A stretch of DNA of 64,000 nt from Nostoc piscinale CENA21 (GTDB lineage Bacteria; Cyanobacteriota; Cyanobacteriia; Cyanobacteriales; Nostocaceae): contig NZ_CP012036.1 of assembly GCF_001298445.1 (NCBI RefSeq), positions 5,425,690 to 5,489,689 of the forward strand. The letters are read 5' to 3'. A program made the position numbers and the translations under genes. The first letter of the stretch is position 1. Every line of letters starts with the position of its first letter. Under the pieces are notes generated by a model. That model saw nothing but the letters and a program-made list of their open reading frames with translations, had not been told where the DNA came from and ran no database searches. Shown here in pieces: positions 1-8,739 of the stretch.

Positions 1-1
1 T

Positions 2-766
2 CATACAGGAGAAGATACTGAGTTTTATCTCAAAAAAGGATTTCGAGTTATTGGTATTGAAGCTAACCCCAATATTTATCATGACACTAAGCAAAGACTA
101 AATTCCTATATAGAAACTGGTCAGTTGCTACTTTTAAATATTGCTGTATCACCTCAAAATCAACCAATTACTCTTTATGTCAACCTAGACAGAAGTTTTT
201 GGAGTACAACTTCACCCGATTTTGTCCAGCGTAACGAGTTTTTTGGTACACGTTCTACACCTATAACAGTAGAAGGGCGAAGATTTGAAGATATTTTACA
301 GGAGTTTGGCACTCCCTATTATCTAAAAGTTGATATTGAAGGTGCTGATATATTATGCTTACAGGGTTTACAGAAAGTTGAAAGCAAACCGCAGTTTCTA
401 TCCATAGAATCTACAAAAGTATCGTGGAATGATCTGCTAAAAGAATTTACGCTGTTAAAAGAACTTGGGTACAAGAAATTCAAAGCTATCAGACAACCAG
501 ATGTACCTCAACAAATCTGTCCCTTTCCAGCGAAAGAAGGTCAATATATTAATCACAAATTTGAATACGGTGCTAGTGGACTTTTTGGAGAAGAAGCACC
601 TGGAGCTTGGTTGTCAGAAACTGAAGTACTCAAGGTCTACAAACGGGTTTTTCTGGAATATAGACTTTTGGGTACAAATGGGATTTTAAAATTTCCTTTA
701 GGAAAAATATTATTAGAAAGTCTGCAACTAAAAGAGCCTTGGTATGATACTCATGCTAGTCTTTAA
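2..766 (+). CDS. FkbM-family methyltransferase, 5' end outside window
   Basis: The frame is open from base 2, so the gene starts upstream of the window. The first visible residues include the SAM-binding signature HTGEDTEFYL followed by VIGIEANP, typical of FkbM-type methyltransferases, in which the acidic residue at the end of strand 2 binds the SAM ribose. Further in is LKVDIEGAD, another family signature. These enzymes O-methylate sugars or small molecules, often beside glycosyltransferases; the convergent neighbour is a family-2 glycosyltransferase, which suggests surface-polysaccharide or glycolipid modification (inference). An internal ATG at 125 would cut off the SAM-binding loop and is not the real start. 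The substrate cannot be told. Confidence 0.85.
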   Translation, partial: HTGEDTEFYLKKGFRVIGIEANPNIYHDTKQRLNSYIETGQLLLLNIAVSPQNQPITLYVNLDRSFWSTTSPDFVQRNEFFGTRSTPITVEGRRFEDILQEFGTPYYLKVDIEGADILCLQGLQKVESKPQFLSIESTKVSWNDLLKEFTLLKELGYKKFKAIRQPDVPQQICPFPAKEGQYINHKFEYGASGLFGEEAPGAWLSETEVLKVYKRVFLEYRLLGTNGILKFPLGKILLESLQLKEPWYDTHASL

Positions 767-773
767 GTATTGT

Positions 774-1442
774 TTATGGTAATGGGGATTGGGAAGTTGA
801 TTCTAAGAAGCTTTTAGTCACACTAGTTTCTGCTCTTGTATAAATATATGTTTGCAACTCAGGTAACTTTTGAGTTCTAAATAATTTCTCCGCCCGTTCC
901 CAAAAATCAGTATCTTCTCCGTAAGTCATATTATTAAAACCTTGCAAATCAAAAAATACTTGTCTTTTACCGAAAAAGGTCGGGCCAAGTACGCATTCTC
1001 GCAGATTTATGATTTTACCGGGTTGAAAATAGTCTGCAACCCAAATCTCTTCATCTGTAAGAAATCCACCTTCAATTAAATCAATTTCTGGATACTGTCG
1101 TAGATATTTAAGGCGAGTCTCTAGATGTTCTGGTAAATAAGCATCATCGCTATCTAAAAATGTGATGTACTTCCCAAAAGATGCTTGAATACCAGCATTT
1201 TTGGCATGACACTGTTTTTTATTTTGATGTTTTAGATAACGAATATTGGGGAAAACATTAATATATTGATCTACAATTTCAAAGGTATTATCTGTACTGC
1301 CATCGTCTACTATAATTAATTCCCAATCTTGAAAAGTTTGGGCAAGCACACTATTAATACAACGATTTAAATATTTGCCGCGATTGTAGGTACAAATAAT
1401 AATTGATATTTCTGGCAGTAAGTCAAAAATTACATTAGTCAT
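774..1442 (-). CDS. Glycosyltransferase family 2 (GT-A fold)
   Basis: The protein (about 222 aa) opens with ISIIICTYNRGKYL, then LIIVDDGSTDNT and FLDSDDAYLPEHL: the nucleotide-sugar binding and DXD-type metal-binding motifs of GT2 enzymes, in the usual order and spacing. It is soluble and short, with the GT-A core and little beyond it. I chose the ATG at 1442 because GAGG lies about 10 bases upstream; a TTG 15 bases further out lacks a good ribosome site. It is convergent with the FkbM methyltransferase, with only 7 bases between stop codons. It likely transfers a sugar to a surface glycan or glycolipid; donor and acceptor are unknown. Confidence 0.87.
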   Translation of the reverse strand: MTNVIFDLLPEISIIICTYNRGKYLNRCINSVLAQTFQDWELIIVDDGSTDNTFEIVDQYINVFPNIRYLKHQNKKQCHAKNAGIQASFGKYITFLDSDDAYLPEHLETRLKYLRQYPEIDLIEGGFLTDEEIWVADYFQPGKIINLRECVLGPTFFGKRQVFFDLQGFNNMTYGEDTDFWERAEKLFRTQKLPELQTYIYTRAETSVTKSFLESTSQSPLP

Positions 1443-1657
1443 GATGCAATCCCTCAAAAATCTAAAATGCTCAATAATATACTAATCTTATGGGATTTAT
1501 AAACTACTCATTTCAGCAGAAAAAGAGACTAGGCTAAGTCAGTGGATTAGTTTTTAAGTGATTTATGACTGCTAAAGTAAGCAAGTATAACGGAAATATT
1601 GTACAAGATAGTAGTAAATCTTCATTATTTTAGTTTTTATCAAAAGGATATCCACAA

Positions 1658-2953
1658 GTGCCATTAAATCCACTACCCCCAAACAATCAACCCCAAAGTT
1701 GGGCATTAACGCAACTGTTCGGACTGACAAGGCGTAATCCTTTGATGATTTCTCGCTGGGTGCTGCGTTGGGTGGTGGTAGGGACGGTTAGTGGTTTATT
1801 TGCAGGATTGTACTGGAATATTTTAGAACTGTTAACTCATCAGTTGCAAAAATTTCAGGGTTTAAGTTTGTTAATTGTGATGCCACTGGCTGGTTTAATT
1901 GTGGGGCTAGTGATTCATTTTTTAGGCAATCCTGGGGAAATTGCCGTGATTGTGGATAATATTCATTTTCGTGGTGGACGCTTGGATGGGCGAAAAAACC
2001 CCTCGATGATTCTAGCTTCTCTAGTTAGTATTGCGGCTGGTGGAAGTGCTGGCCCAGAAGCGCCATTGGTTCAGGTTACAGGTTCCTTTGGCACTTGGCT
2101 AGGAGATCGCCTGAAACTTGAAGGTGAAGATTTGCGATCGATGAGTTTGGCGGCGATGGCGGCTGGTTTTACGGCTTTGTTTGGCGCACCTCTGGGTGGG
2201 GCGATGTTTGCTTTAGAAATCTTGCATCATCAGCATATTGTGGAATACTACGAAGCCTTAATGCCGGCGATTGTTTCTAGTTGTGCTAGTTATTTGGTAT
2301 TTACGGCGATTACTCATTTAGGAATTGCACCAACTTGGCATTTTCCCCAATATCGCCTGGAAAACATCGATGATTTTGCCTTTGCTATCTTATTTGGGAT
2401 CATTGGGGCGATCGCAGGATGGATTTTCATCTGGATTTTTCGCACCTGCGACAGCGTTTTTCACCGTATTTCTGGTCTCATTTATGTACGCACTACATTA
2501 GCCGGATTGGGAATTGGTAGTTTAGCGACTTTTTTACCTATCACTCGTTATTTTGGCCATGAAGAGTTAGAAACTTTGCTGACAACTAGTTTTTCGGGGA
2601 TTTTTCTGTTAACACTGGCTTTGGGTAAAATGGCGGCTATTAGTATGACAGTCACAGGTGGCTGGCGTGGTGGATTTATTATCCCCTTATTTTTCACTGG
2701 TGCTTGTATTGGTAAAGCCGTGGTAGTTTTGATGCCGGGGATTAATCCTGCTTTAGCAATGATTTGTACAATGGCGGCGATTAACGCAGCAGTAACACGT
2801 ACACCCATCAGTACAACCTTATTGCTATCAAAACTCACTAGTTTCAGTCCATTTACACCGATTTTATTTGCTAGTTTGGTGGGCTTTTTTCTCGCTCCTA
2901 AAGTGCCTTTAATTGCGGCTCAGATGAAGTCACAGCAAGAAGCAATTCATTAA
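1658..2953 (+). CDS. ClC-family chloride channel / H+-Cl- antiporter
   Basis: A 431-aa integral membrane protein with about ten hydrophobic segments. It contains GGSAGPEAPLVQ, the ClC motif in which Glu is the gating glutamate, and GGWRGGFIIPLFF, the second conserved ClC loop (GxFxP type). No C-terminal CBS domains are present, as in bacterial EriC-type proteins. The start is a GTG at 1658, ten bases after AAAAGGA; no in-frame ATG gives a full N-terminus. The retained gating glutamate fits either a proton-coupled antiporter or a gated channel. It stands alone on its strand and probably helps ionic balance in the plasma membrane. Family assignment is firm; the transport mode is inferred. Confidence 0.93.
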   Translation: MPLNPLPPNNQPQSWALTQLFGLTRRNPLMISRWVLRWVVVGTVSGLFAGLYWNILELLTHQLQKFQGLSLLIVMPLAGLIVGLVIHFLGNPGEIAVIVDNIHFRGGRLDGRKNPSMILASLVSIAAGGSAGPEAPLVQVTGSFGTWLGDRLKLEGEDLRSMSLAAMAAGFTALFGAPLGGAMFALEILHHQHIVEYYEALMPAIVSSCASYLVFTAITHLGIAPTWHFPQYRLENIDDFAFAILFGIIGAIAGWIFIWIFRTCDSVFHRISGLIYVRTTLAGLGIGSLATFLPITRYFGHEELETLLTTSFSGIFLLTLALGKMAAISMTVTGGWRGGFIIPLFFTGACIGKAVVVLMPGINPALAMICTMAAINAAVTRTPISTTLLLSKLTSFSPFTPILFASLVGFFLAPKVPLIAAQMKSQQEAIH

Positions 2954-3290
2954 TTAGAAATTGTCGAAAAAGTCCTTGGTTGATGGTAGTAAACAGGGAA
3001 CAGTTGCAGTCATCTATTTTTAGCTCGTATTAACCGTTATATTTCAAAAATATATATGACTTACATTTGATTTCTGAAAGAATACAGTACACCTAAAAAA
3101 GGCTCTTTCCTGCTCCCTGCTTTCTACCTTGACAGATAATTTCAAAAATTAAATCGAATTAATACAGCAATTCTAGATAGGTCGTGAACAAAAAATGATG
3201 AGAACTAACTGCTAAGAACGCTAAGTCCAAAAAGGAACGCAAAAGAGAATTTGTTCACGCATGATTTAGGATGGCTATATAATTAATTAT
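2954..3290. other. Intergenic region with one long-loop inverted repeat
   Basis: There is no convincing ORF. A 10-bp inverted repeat, CGTGAACAAA at 3183-3192 and TTTGTTCACG at 3250-3259, encloses a 57-base segment holding AACGCTAAGTCC and AAGGAACGC words like those in dispersed repeats of this genome. It may be a small non-autonomous repeat. Confidence 0.35.
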
Positions 3291-3503
3291 TCATCTCTTG
3301 AGTTGATTTAGAAATTCTTTCTGCTCTGCAATATATTTAGCAATTTCTTTGGCATTTAGAGGAATAACTTTTGTTGTGGGACGAATTGGTTGTAATAGTT
3401 TATTGAGACTGCAATAAGAATAACTGGCTTTGCGATACACGCAACCGTAACTTACTCCAGGCAGACGAAAATAACTACCGATCGCTAATTGTTGAAATGT
3501 CAT
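3291..3503 (-). CDS. Small conserved hypothetical protein
   Basis: A 70-aa ORF with an ATG start. The sequence IGSYFRLPGVSYGCVYRKAS near the N-terminus looks like a small beta-rich fold seen in short cyanobacterial proteins that pair an 'F..G..F' segment with a 'YRK.S' segment; I recall such proteins only generally and cannot name a family. The C-terminal third, NAKEIAKYIAEQKEFLNQLK, is predicted helical. The ribosome site is weak. It is flanked by gaps of 337 and 436 bases, so it would be monocistronic. A real small gene is more likely than a chance ORF, but the function is unknown. Confidence 0.5.
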   Translation of the reverse strand: MTFQQLAIGSYFRLPGVSYGCVYRKASYSYCSLNKLLQPIRPTTKVIPLNAKEIAKYIAEQKEFLNQLKR

Positions 3504-3939
3504 CTGTGAAACTCAATATTGATGATTGAACTTTATTATGATAGTCCCGGTAAACTAATAACCAAATATGATATTAAAATCCCTTTACATTGCCGTGATT
3601 GCTGTTGGTTTTTTCTATCTCCAGCATTAACTGCTGCTTATTCTTGACCTCTTGTTGAGCAAGGTTGAGGATAACTAGGATTACGGCAAATTGACTTTAT
3701 TTTGAGATAAATTTGGGAAATTATTTTGTTTAACTCAGGCTTTCTTACTTCAGCTTAATTCTGCACGTTCGCAACACCTATGAAACAAGGTGCTTGATGA
3801 TAACTCTTCGGGCAAAAAAAAAACAATACGTGCTAGAATTGTATCAAAATATGTCAATTATTCAAGAGTAATTTGGAATAATTTTACGCTTTGCCAACTG
3901 TAAAGGCTAAATACTACGATTTTTGGAGTTTTTTCGGTT
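3504..3939. other. gyrA upstream region
   Basis: 436 bases with no supported ORF. It includes a run of ten A at 3814-3823 and a possible extended -10 for gyrA (listed separately). The A-tract just upstream of that site could matter for supercoiling-sensitive expression, which is inference only. Confidence 0.4.
3831..3839 (+). promoter_or_regulatory. Possible extended -10 element for gyrA
   Basis: TGCTAGAAT matches the extended -10 pattern TGnTAnnAT, about 100 bases before the gyrA start and just after an A-tract. No convincing -35 is visible. This is a weak, sequence-only call. Confidence 0.22.
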
Positions 3940-6522
3940 ATGACAACCTCACAGGAGAGGATTATCCCCACGGATCTGCGGAACGAAATGTCCCGGTCTT
4001 ATCTGGAATACGCCATGAGCGTAATAGTGGGTCGGGCGCTACCAGATGCCAGGGATGGTCTGAAACCTGTGCATCGCCGTATCCTCTACGCTATGCACGA
4101 GCTAGGTTTAACGCATGATCGCCCGTTTAGAAAGTGCGCCCGTGTGGTAGGGGAAGTGTTGGGTAAATATCACCCCCACGGCGACACAGCAGTATATGAT
4201 GCCTTGGTGCGGATGGCGCAGGATTTTTCCATGCGATCGCCCTTAATCAACGGACATGGTAACTTTGGTTCGGTAGATAATGATCCCCCAGCTGCAATGC
4301 GATACACAGAATGTCGCTTGCAAGCTTTAACCAGCGCCGCTTTATTACAAGACATTGAATCGGAAACCGTAGACTTTGCAGATAACTTCGACGGTTCCCA
4401 ACAAGAACCCACAGTTTTACCATCACGCATTCCCCAACTACTACTCAATGGTTCTTCGGGAATCGCGGTGGGGATGGCGACGAATATCCCGCCCCACAAC
4501 TTAGGCGAACTGATTGACGGGTTGGTGGCGTTGATTCACAATCCTGAAATCACCGACCTCCAGTTAATGCAGTATATCCACGGCCCAGATTTTCCCACTG
4601 GGGCGCAAATTCTCGGCACGTCGGCAATTAAAGAAGCATACACTACTGGGCGCGGTTCGATTACCATGCGTGGTGTTGCGAACATTGAAACCATTGAACA
4701 GCGCGGTCGTCCCGAACGGGAAGCGATTATTGTCACTGAATTGCCTTATCAAACCAACAAAGCGGCATTAATTGAGAAAATCGCCGAATTGGTGAACGAA
4801 AAGCGCATCGAAGGCATTGCAGATATCCGGGACGAAAGCGATCGCGACGGGATGCGAATTGTCATCGAACTCAAGCGCGATGCTTATCCCCGCGTGGTGT
4901 TGAATAACCTTTACAAACAAACCCCATTGCAAGCCAACTTTGGGGCAAATATGCTGGCGTTGGTGAACGGCGAACCGCAAATTCTCACCCTCAAGCAGTT
5001 TTTAGAAGTCTTCCTTGATTTCCGCATCGAAGCCATCACCAGACGCACCCAATATGAACTGCGAAAAGCTGAAGAACGCGACCATATTTTGCAAGGGTTA
5101 TTGATTGCACTATCCCATTTAGATGCAATTATTAACTTAATTCGTCATGCGCCAGATGCACCGACAGCCAAAGGGGAATTAATTACAACCTACGGACTTT
5201 CGGAAGTCCAAGCCGACGCAATTTTACAAATGCAGTTACGGCGATTAACAGCCCTAGAAGCAGATAAAATTCGCTTAGAACACGAAGATTTACAAAGACA
5301 AATTGCTGATTTACAAGATATCTTGGCGCGGCGGGAAAGAATCTTAGAAATTATTGAAACCGAAGTTTCCCAAATTAAAACTAACTTCGCTACACCCCGA
5401 CGCACGGTCATTACCCACGCCGAAGGCGAAATTGATGAACGTGACTTAATTGCTAACGAAAAGGCAATTATTCTGTTAACAGAACAAGGTTATATCAAAC
5501 GGATGCCAGTGAACACCTTTGAAGCGCAAAGCCGCGCCACCAGAGGTAAAGCCGCCGCCAAAGTCAAAGATGATGATACTGTAGAGCATTTCTTAACTTG
5601 CTGCGACCACGACAGTGTTTTATTCTTTAGCGATCGCGGTGTAGTTTACTGTCTCAAAGCTTATCAAATTCCTGTGGGTTCTCGTACCAGTCGCGGTACA
5701 CCCATCGTCCAGATGTTACCCATTCCCAAAGAAGAGAAAATCACTTCTATTGTCCCCGTTGACGAATTCAGCGACGACGAATATTTAGTGATGCTAACCA
5801 AAGGTGGCAACATTAAGAAAACTGCATTAGCCGCCTTTAGTAATATTCGCGCCAATGGTTTAATCGCTATTTCCTTAGAAGAAGGGGATCAACTGCGGTG
5901 GGTACGCCGCGCCAGAGTTGAAGACAGCATCATCATTGGTTCCCGTCTGGGGATGGCTATTCACTTTAGATGTACCCACGAACAACTGCGTCCTTTAGGT
6001 AGGGCGACACGCGGGGTAAAAGCGATGAAACTCAAAACCGGCGATGAACTGGTGGGGATGGATATTTTACCAGCCGCCATCCTTGATACACTCAACACCG
6101 AAGAAGTCGAAGTTGAAGAAATCGAAACCGAAGAAGTCGAAATTCTCGAAGAAACCGCAGAAGTCCCAGCTAACGGTAGTATCGGCCCTTGGGTGCTAGT
6201 TATTACAATGGGCGGCTACGGAAAACGTGTTCCCGTCGGGCAATTCCGCTTGCAAAACCGTGCTGGTCAAGGTTTAATGGCGACCAAATTCAAGAACCGC
6301 AAAACCAAAGACCAACTAGCTACCTTGCAAATCGTCAACAACGACGACGAAATCATGATGGTCACAAATCGCGGTATTATTATCCGGCAGGCTACTAATG
6401 CGATTTCAATCCAATCGCGATCGGCAACAGGTGTTAGAGTGCAACGCTTGGATGAGGATGATGCCATTACCGGAGTTGCGATCGTACCGCCTGATACTGG
6501 TGATGCAGAAGAAGCGGAATGA
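3940..6522 (+). CDS. gyrA: DNA gyrase subunit A
   Basis: An 860-aa type II topoisomerase breakage-reunion subunit. The N-terminal winged-helix region carries AAMRYTE with catalytic Tyr at residue 122, the E. coli GyrA position, and the quinolone region HPHGDTAVYD with Thr83 and Asp87 in E. coli numbering. The tower and coiled-coil region follows, then a C-terminal beta-pinwheel with repeated GY(I/G)KR segments; AQSRATRGK near residue 530 is a relaxed GyrA-box. An acidic stretch rich in Glu and Val (about residues 724-745) interrupts the pinwheel. The ATG at 3940 gives the canonical N-terminus. The last four bases overlap the lnt start (ATGA), so the two are probably cotranscribed. It introduces negative supercoils together with GyrB, which is not in the window. 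Confidence 0.97.
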   Translation: MTTSQERIIPTDLRNEMSRSYLEYAMSVIVGRALPDARDGLKPVHRRILYAMHELGLTHDRPFRKCARVVGEVLGKYHPHGDTAVYDALVRMAQDFSMRSPLINGHGNFGSVDNDPPAAMRYTECRLQALTSAALLQDIESETVDFADNFDGSQQEPTVLPSRIPQLLLNGSSGIAVGMATNIPPHNLGELIDGLVALIHNPEITDLQLMQYIHGPDFPTGAQILGTSAIKEAYTTGRGSITMRGVANIETIEQRGRPEREAIIVTELPYQTNKAALIEKIAELVNEKRIEGIADIRDESDRDGMRIVIELKRDAYPRVVLNNLYKQTPLQANFGANMLALVNGEPQILTLKQFLEVFLDFRIEAITRRTQYELRKAEERDHILQGLLIALSHLDAIINLIRHAPDAPTAKGELITTYGLSEVQADAILQMQLRRLTALEADKIRLEHEDLQRQIADLQDILARRERILEIIETEVSQIKTNFATPRRTVITHAEGEIDERDLIANEKAIILLTEQGYIKRMPVNTFEAQSRATRGKAAAKVKDDDTVEHFLTCCDHDSVLFFSDRGVVYCLKAYQIPVGSRTSRGTPIVQMLPIPKEEKITSIVPVDEFSDDEYLVMLTKGGNIKKTALAAFSNIRANGLIAISLEEGDQLRWVRRARVEDSIIIGSRLGMAIHFRCTHEQLRPLGRATRGVKAMKLKTGDELVGMDILPAAILDTLNTEEVEVEEIETEEVEILEETAEVPANGSIGPWVLVITMGGYGKRVPVGQFRLQNRAGQGLMATKFKNRKTKDQLATLQIVNNDDEIMMVTNRGIIIRQATNAISIQSRSATGVRVQRLDEDDAITGVAIVPPDTGDAEEAE

Positions 6523-8129
6523 ACGCAAAAGTAAAAAGTAAAAAGGAAAAAGGAAAAGGCGATAATTCATTTTTAACGTTTGCCTTTTACCTTTTGCTTT
6601 CTCTGATTAGTGGCGTTTTGATGGGGCTAACCGTTGCGCCTGTGGGTGCATGGTTTCTGGCTTGGATAGCCTTAGCCCCACTTTGGATCATAGTTGTTCA
6701 AAAAAGTAACTCTTATTTAGAAGCTAAAAAGCAAAAACCCTTCCTTTTACCTTTTACTTTTTACCTTTTACCTTTATTTTGGGGTGTCGGTTATCACAGC
6801 GTCGCCTTATTTTGGATTACTGGGATACACCCGATGGACTGGTTGGGTGTACCTTGGTGGCCGAGTTTAGCTATTACCGTGTTTTGCTGGGGATTTATTA
6901 GCTTCTGGGGAGGGTTATTTGTAACTATTTGGGGTGCGGTGATGGCACGCCTGAATCAGTCAAAACCTTGGTTACGTGTGCTGATTGGTACAGCCTTATG
7001 GTGTGGTTTAGAAAGTCTGTGGAGTTCTGGTTCATTGTGGTGGAGTTCGCTGGCTTACACTCAATCACCGCATAACTTGGTAATTTTACACCTCGGTCAA
7101 CTCTCAGGCCCTAATACTGTAACAGCTGCGATCGCCTCAATCAATGGACTCATCGCCGAATCCTACCTATCCTCCGCGTTCTCTGCGCCTCGGCAGTTCG
7201 TAAATAAATATTTAACCTTAGCCACAGGACTATTCATCACCCTACACCTGCTAGGCTTTTACCTATATAGCCAACCCATCGCCCAACCACCAGAAGCAGC
7301 CTTAAAAATTGGCATCATTCAAGGTAATATCCCCAACAAAATCAAAGTCAAGCCCGAAGGTTATCGCCGCGCCATTACAGGCTACACCAACGGCTATTTA
7401 AATCTCACCAAACAAGGTGTAAATGCAGTCCTAACACCCGAAGGTGCATTACCTATCTTTGAACGCAATTTTGGAGATACGCCCTTAATTTCCGCAGTCC
7501 AACAAAAAGGCGTAGTAATTTGGGTTGGTGCGTTTGGGGAAAAAGGACGCAGTTATACAAATAGTTTATTTACCGTTAATAGTCTGGGTGAAGTTACTAG
7601 TCGCTACGATAAATCTAAATTAGTACCCTTGGGCGAATTTATTCCCTTTGAAGAGATTTTAGGTAAATTAATTAGTCGCTTGTCACCGTTGGATGAACAT
7701 CAAGTTCATGGTGCAGCCAACCAGACATTTGATACACCTTTTGGACGGGCTATAGTTGGTATTTGTTACGAATCTGCATTTCCTGAAATATTTCGCCGTC
7801 AAGCTGCGGTGGGTGGGCAATTTATCCTCAGTTCTTCTAACGATGCCCATTACAGTGCAGCTATGCCATTCCAGCATCATGCTCAGGATATCATGAGAGC
7901 AATTGAAACTGATAGATGGTCAGCACGGGCAACAAATACAGGCTATTCAGCTTTTGTAGATCCCCACGGTAGAACATTGTGGATATCTGGCTATAACATC
8001 TATGAAATTCACGCAGAGACTATATATCGCCGTCAAACGCAGACTTTATACGTGCGTTGGGGTGATTGGTTGACACCGTTGTTGTTGGGTTTGGGTGTTG
8101 TGGGTTGGTTTGTGGGGAAAGCATTTTAA
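6519..8129 (+). CDS. lnt: Apolipoprotein N-acyltransferase
   Basis: A 536-aa membrane protein with about six N-terminal membrane spans followed by a carbon-nitrogen hydrolase domain (from about residue 263) and a last C-terminal span. The catalytic triad is visible: Glu308 in TPEGALP, Lys367 in DKSKLVPLGEF and Cys416 in VGICYES. It adds the third acyl chain to the N-terminal Cys of lipoproteins. The start overlaps the gyrA stop by four bases. Two stretches are unusual: residues 3-14 (KVKSKKEKGKGD) and 70-85 (KKQKPFLLPFTFYLLP) are encoded by AAAAGTA/CCTTTTA heptamer repeats, so the protein tolerates repeat insertion in its cytosolic N-terminus and near a membrane span. Function is secure. Confidence 0.95.
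   Translation: MNAKVKSKKEKGKGDNSFLTFAFYLLLSLISGVLMGLTVAPVGAWFLAWIALAPLWIIVVQKSNSYLEAKKQKPFLLPFTFYLLPLFWGVGYHSVALFWITGIHPMDWLGVPWWPSLAITVFCWGFISFWGGLFVTIWGAVMARLNQSKPWLRVLIGTALWCGLESLWSSGSLWWSSLAYTQSPHNLVILHLGQLSGPNTVTAAIASINGLIAESYLSSAFSAPRQFVNKYLTLATGLFITLHLLGFYLYSQPIAQPPEAALKIGIIQGNIPNKIKVKPEGYRRAITGYTNGYLNLTKQGVNAVLTPEGALPIFERNFGDTPLISAVQQKGVVIWVGAFGEKGRSYTNSLFTVNSLGEVTSRYDKSKLVPLGEFIPFEEILGKLISRLSPLDEHQVHGAANQTFDTPFGRAIVGICYESAFPEIFRRQAAVGGQFILSSSNDAHYSAAMPFQHHAQDIMRAIETDRWSARATNTGYSAFVDPHGRTLWISGYNIYEIHAETIYRRQTQTLYVRWGDWLTPLLLGLGVVGWFVGKAF
6526..6777 (+). repeat. Heptanucleotide repeats inside lnt
   Basis: Three blocks of the same A/T-rich heptamer lie in coding sequence: AAAAGTA/AAAAGGA units at about 6526-6559, their complement CCTTTTA/CCTTTTG at about 6579-6600, and a third complementary block at 6741-6777. 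The first two can pair as a long stem at the very 5' end of the lnt message. Similar heptamers are normally intergenic in Nostocales. Confidence 0.8.
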
Positions 8130-8200
8130 ACGCAGAGGAATGCAAAGTACGCGCAGAGGAACGCAAAGGAAGAGGAGTGTATTTGAGGGAATTAGGAGGA

Positions 8201-8377
8201 ATGGAACCAACAGTACAACAATTACGAAGTTTATACCGTGTAGCGGTAAGTGCTAGTAACCTGCTTCAAGCAATCAACGTAGTTAGGATGGACGAACGGA
8301 AAAAGCGAATATACGTTTTAGTTGGTGACACAATACAAATAGAAATCTACCCAAACGGGGAGGTTCATCATCCATGA
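8201..8377 (+). CDS. Small protein, DUF6888-like
   Basis: A 58-aa protein. The start at 8201 is set by GGAGGA directly upstream; a longer reading from 8066 runs through the lnt end and a repeat and is not credible. The pattern (Y-R-V-A-V-S-A-S-N-L near the N-terminus, then VVRMDERKKRIYVLVGD and a final PNGEV) matches my recollection of the cyanobacterial DUF6888 family, whose members read roughly 'LSNLYQPI..R.DERTGEIYILAG...I.I...G.W'. It overlaps the next gene by four bases (ATGA), which implies translational coupling. Function unknown; the tight pairing with a second small protein suggests the two act together. Confidence 0.72.
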   Translation: MEPTVQQLRSLYRVAVSASNLLQAINVVRMDERKKRIYVLVGDTIQIEIYPNGEVHHP

Positions 8378-8562
8378 GCAATCAAAATTATCAAACAATG
8401 TCGGATGAGCAGTTAAGGGATTATGTTCGATATCATCCGCAAGATATTGAAGCATTTCACGCCTTAATGGATAGATTAGCTCAACGTCCAGGAGTGCTTT
8501 GTACTACAGATGAAGAGATAGAAGCAGAGTTACGCAGACGAATACAGGCACAGCAGGATTAA
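8374..8562 (+). CDS. Small protein, DUF6887-like
   Basis: A 62-aa acidic, mostly helical protein. The N-terminal NYQTMSDEQLRDYVRYHPQD and the following DIEAFHALMDRL match the pattern I remember for DUF6887 ('N..MS..ELR.Y...HR.D.EAF...MD'). The start codon lies in the ATGA overlap with the upstream gene. A perfect hairpin terminator follows 17 bases after the stop, which defines a two-gene unit possibly read on from lnt. DUF6887 and DUF6888 usually occur as such pairs in cyanobacteria (recollection). No catalytic motif is visible; whether it is a toxin-antitoxin-like pair is untested. Confidence 0.72.
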   Translation: MSNQNYQTMSDEQLRDYVRYHPQDIEAFHALMDRLAQRPGVLCTTDEEIEAELRRRIQAQQD

Positions 8563-8579
8563 ATCAACATTGAATTGAG

Positions 8580-8612
8580 AAAAAGCGTTGTGTTTGCAGC
8601 ATAACGCTTTTT
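8580..8612 (+). terminator. Hairpin terminator
   Basis: AAAAAGCGTT at 8580-8589 and AACGCTTTTT at 8603-8612 form a perfect 10-bp stem with a 13-base loop, ending in five T. It ends the DUF6888/DUF6887 unit and could work in both directions. Confidence 0.8.
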
Positions 8613-8739
8613 AATTTAATAACATCATCAAAGGCGATGTCTGAAGACAAGAAGCAGAGCTTCTACGCACTTTGAAAATTATGCAGACTCCAGCCTAATT
8701 TAATTAGACTAAAACTAGGCGATAACCGGCTATTCAATT

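Noticed and set aside
125..766. FkbM methyltransferase starting at 125
   Set aside because: The frame is open to base 2 and the SAM-binding motif lies before 125, so 125 is an internal codon.
3891..4118. 75-aa ORF overlapping the gyrA start
   Set aside because: Different frame over the conserved gyrA N-terminus; no ribosome site or homology pattern.
8066..8377. 103-aa reading that starts inside the lnt end
   Set aside because: The first 45 residues come from the lnt shadow frame and a repeat; GGAGGA directly before the ATG at 8201 sets the true start.
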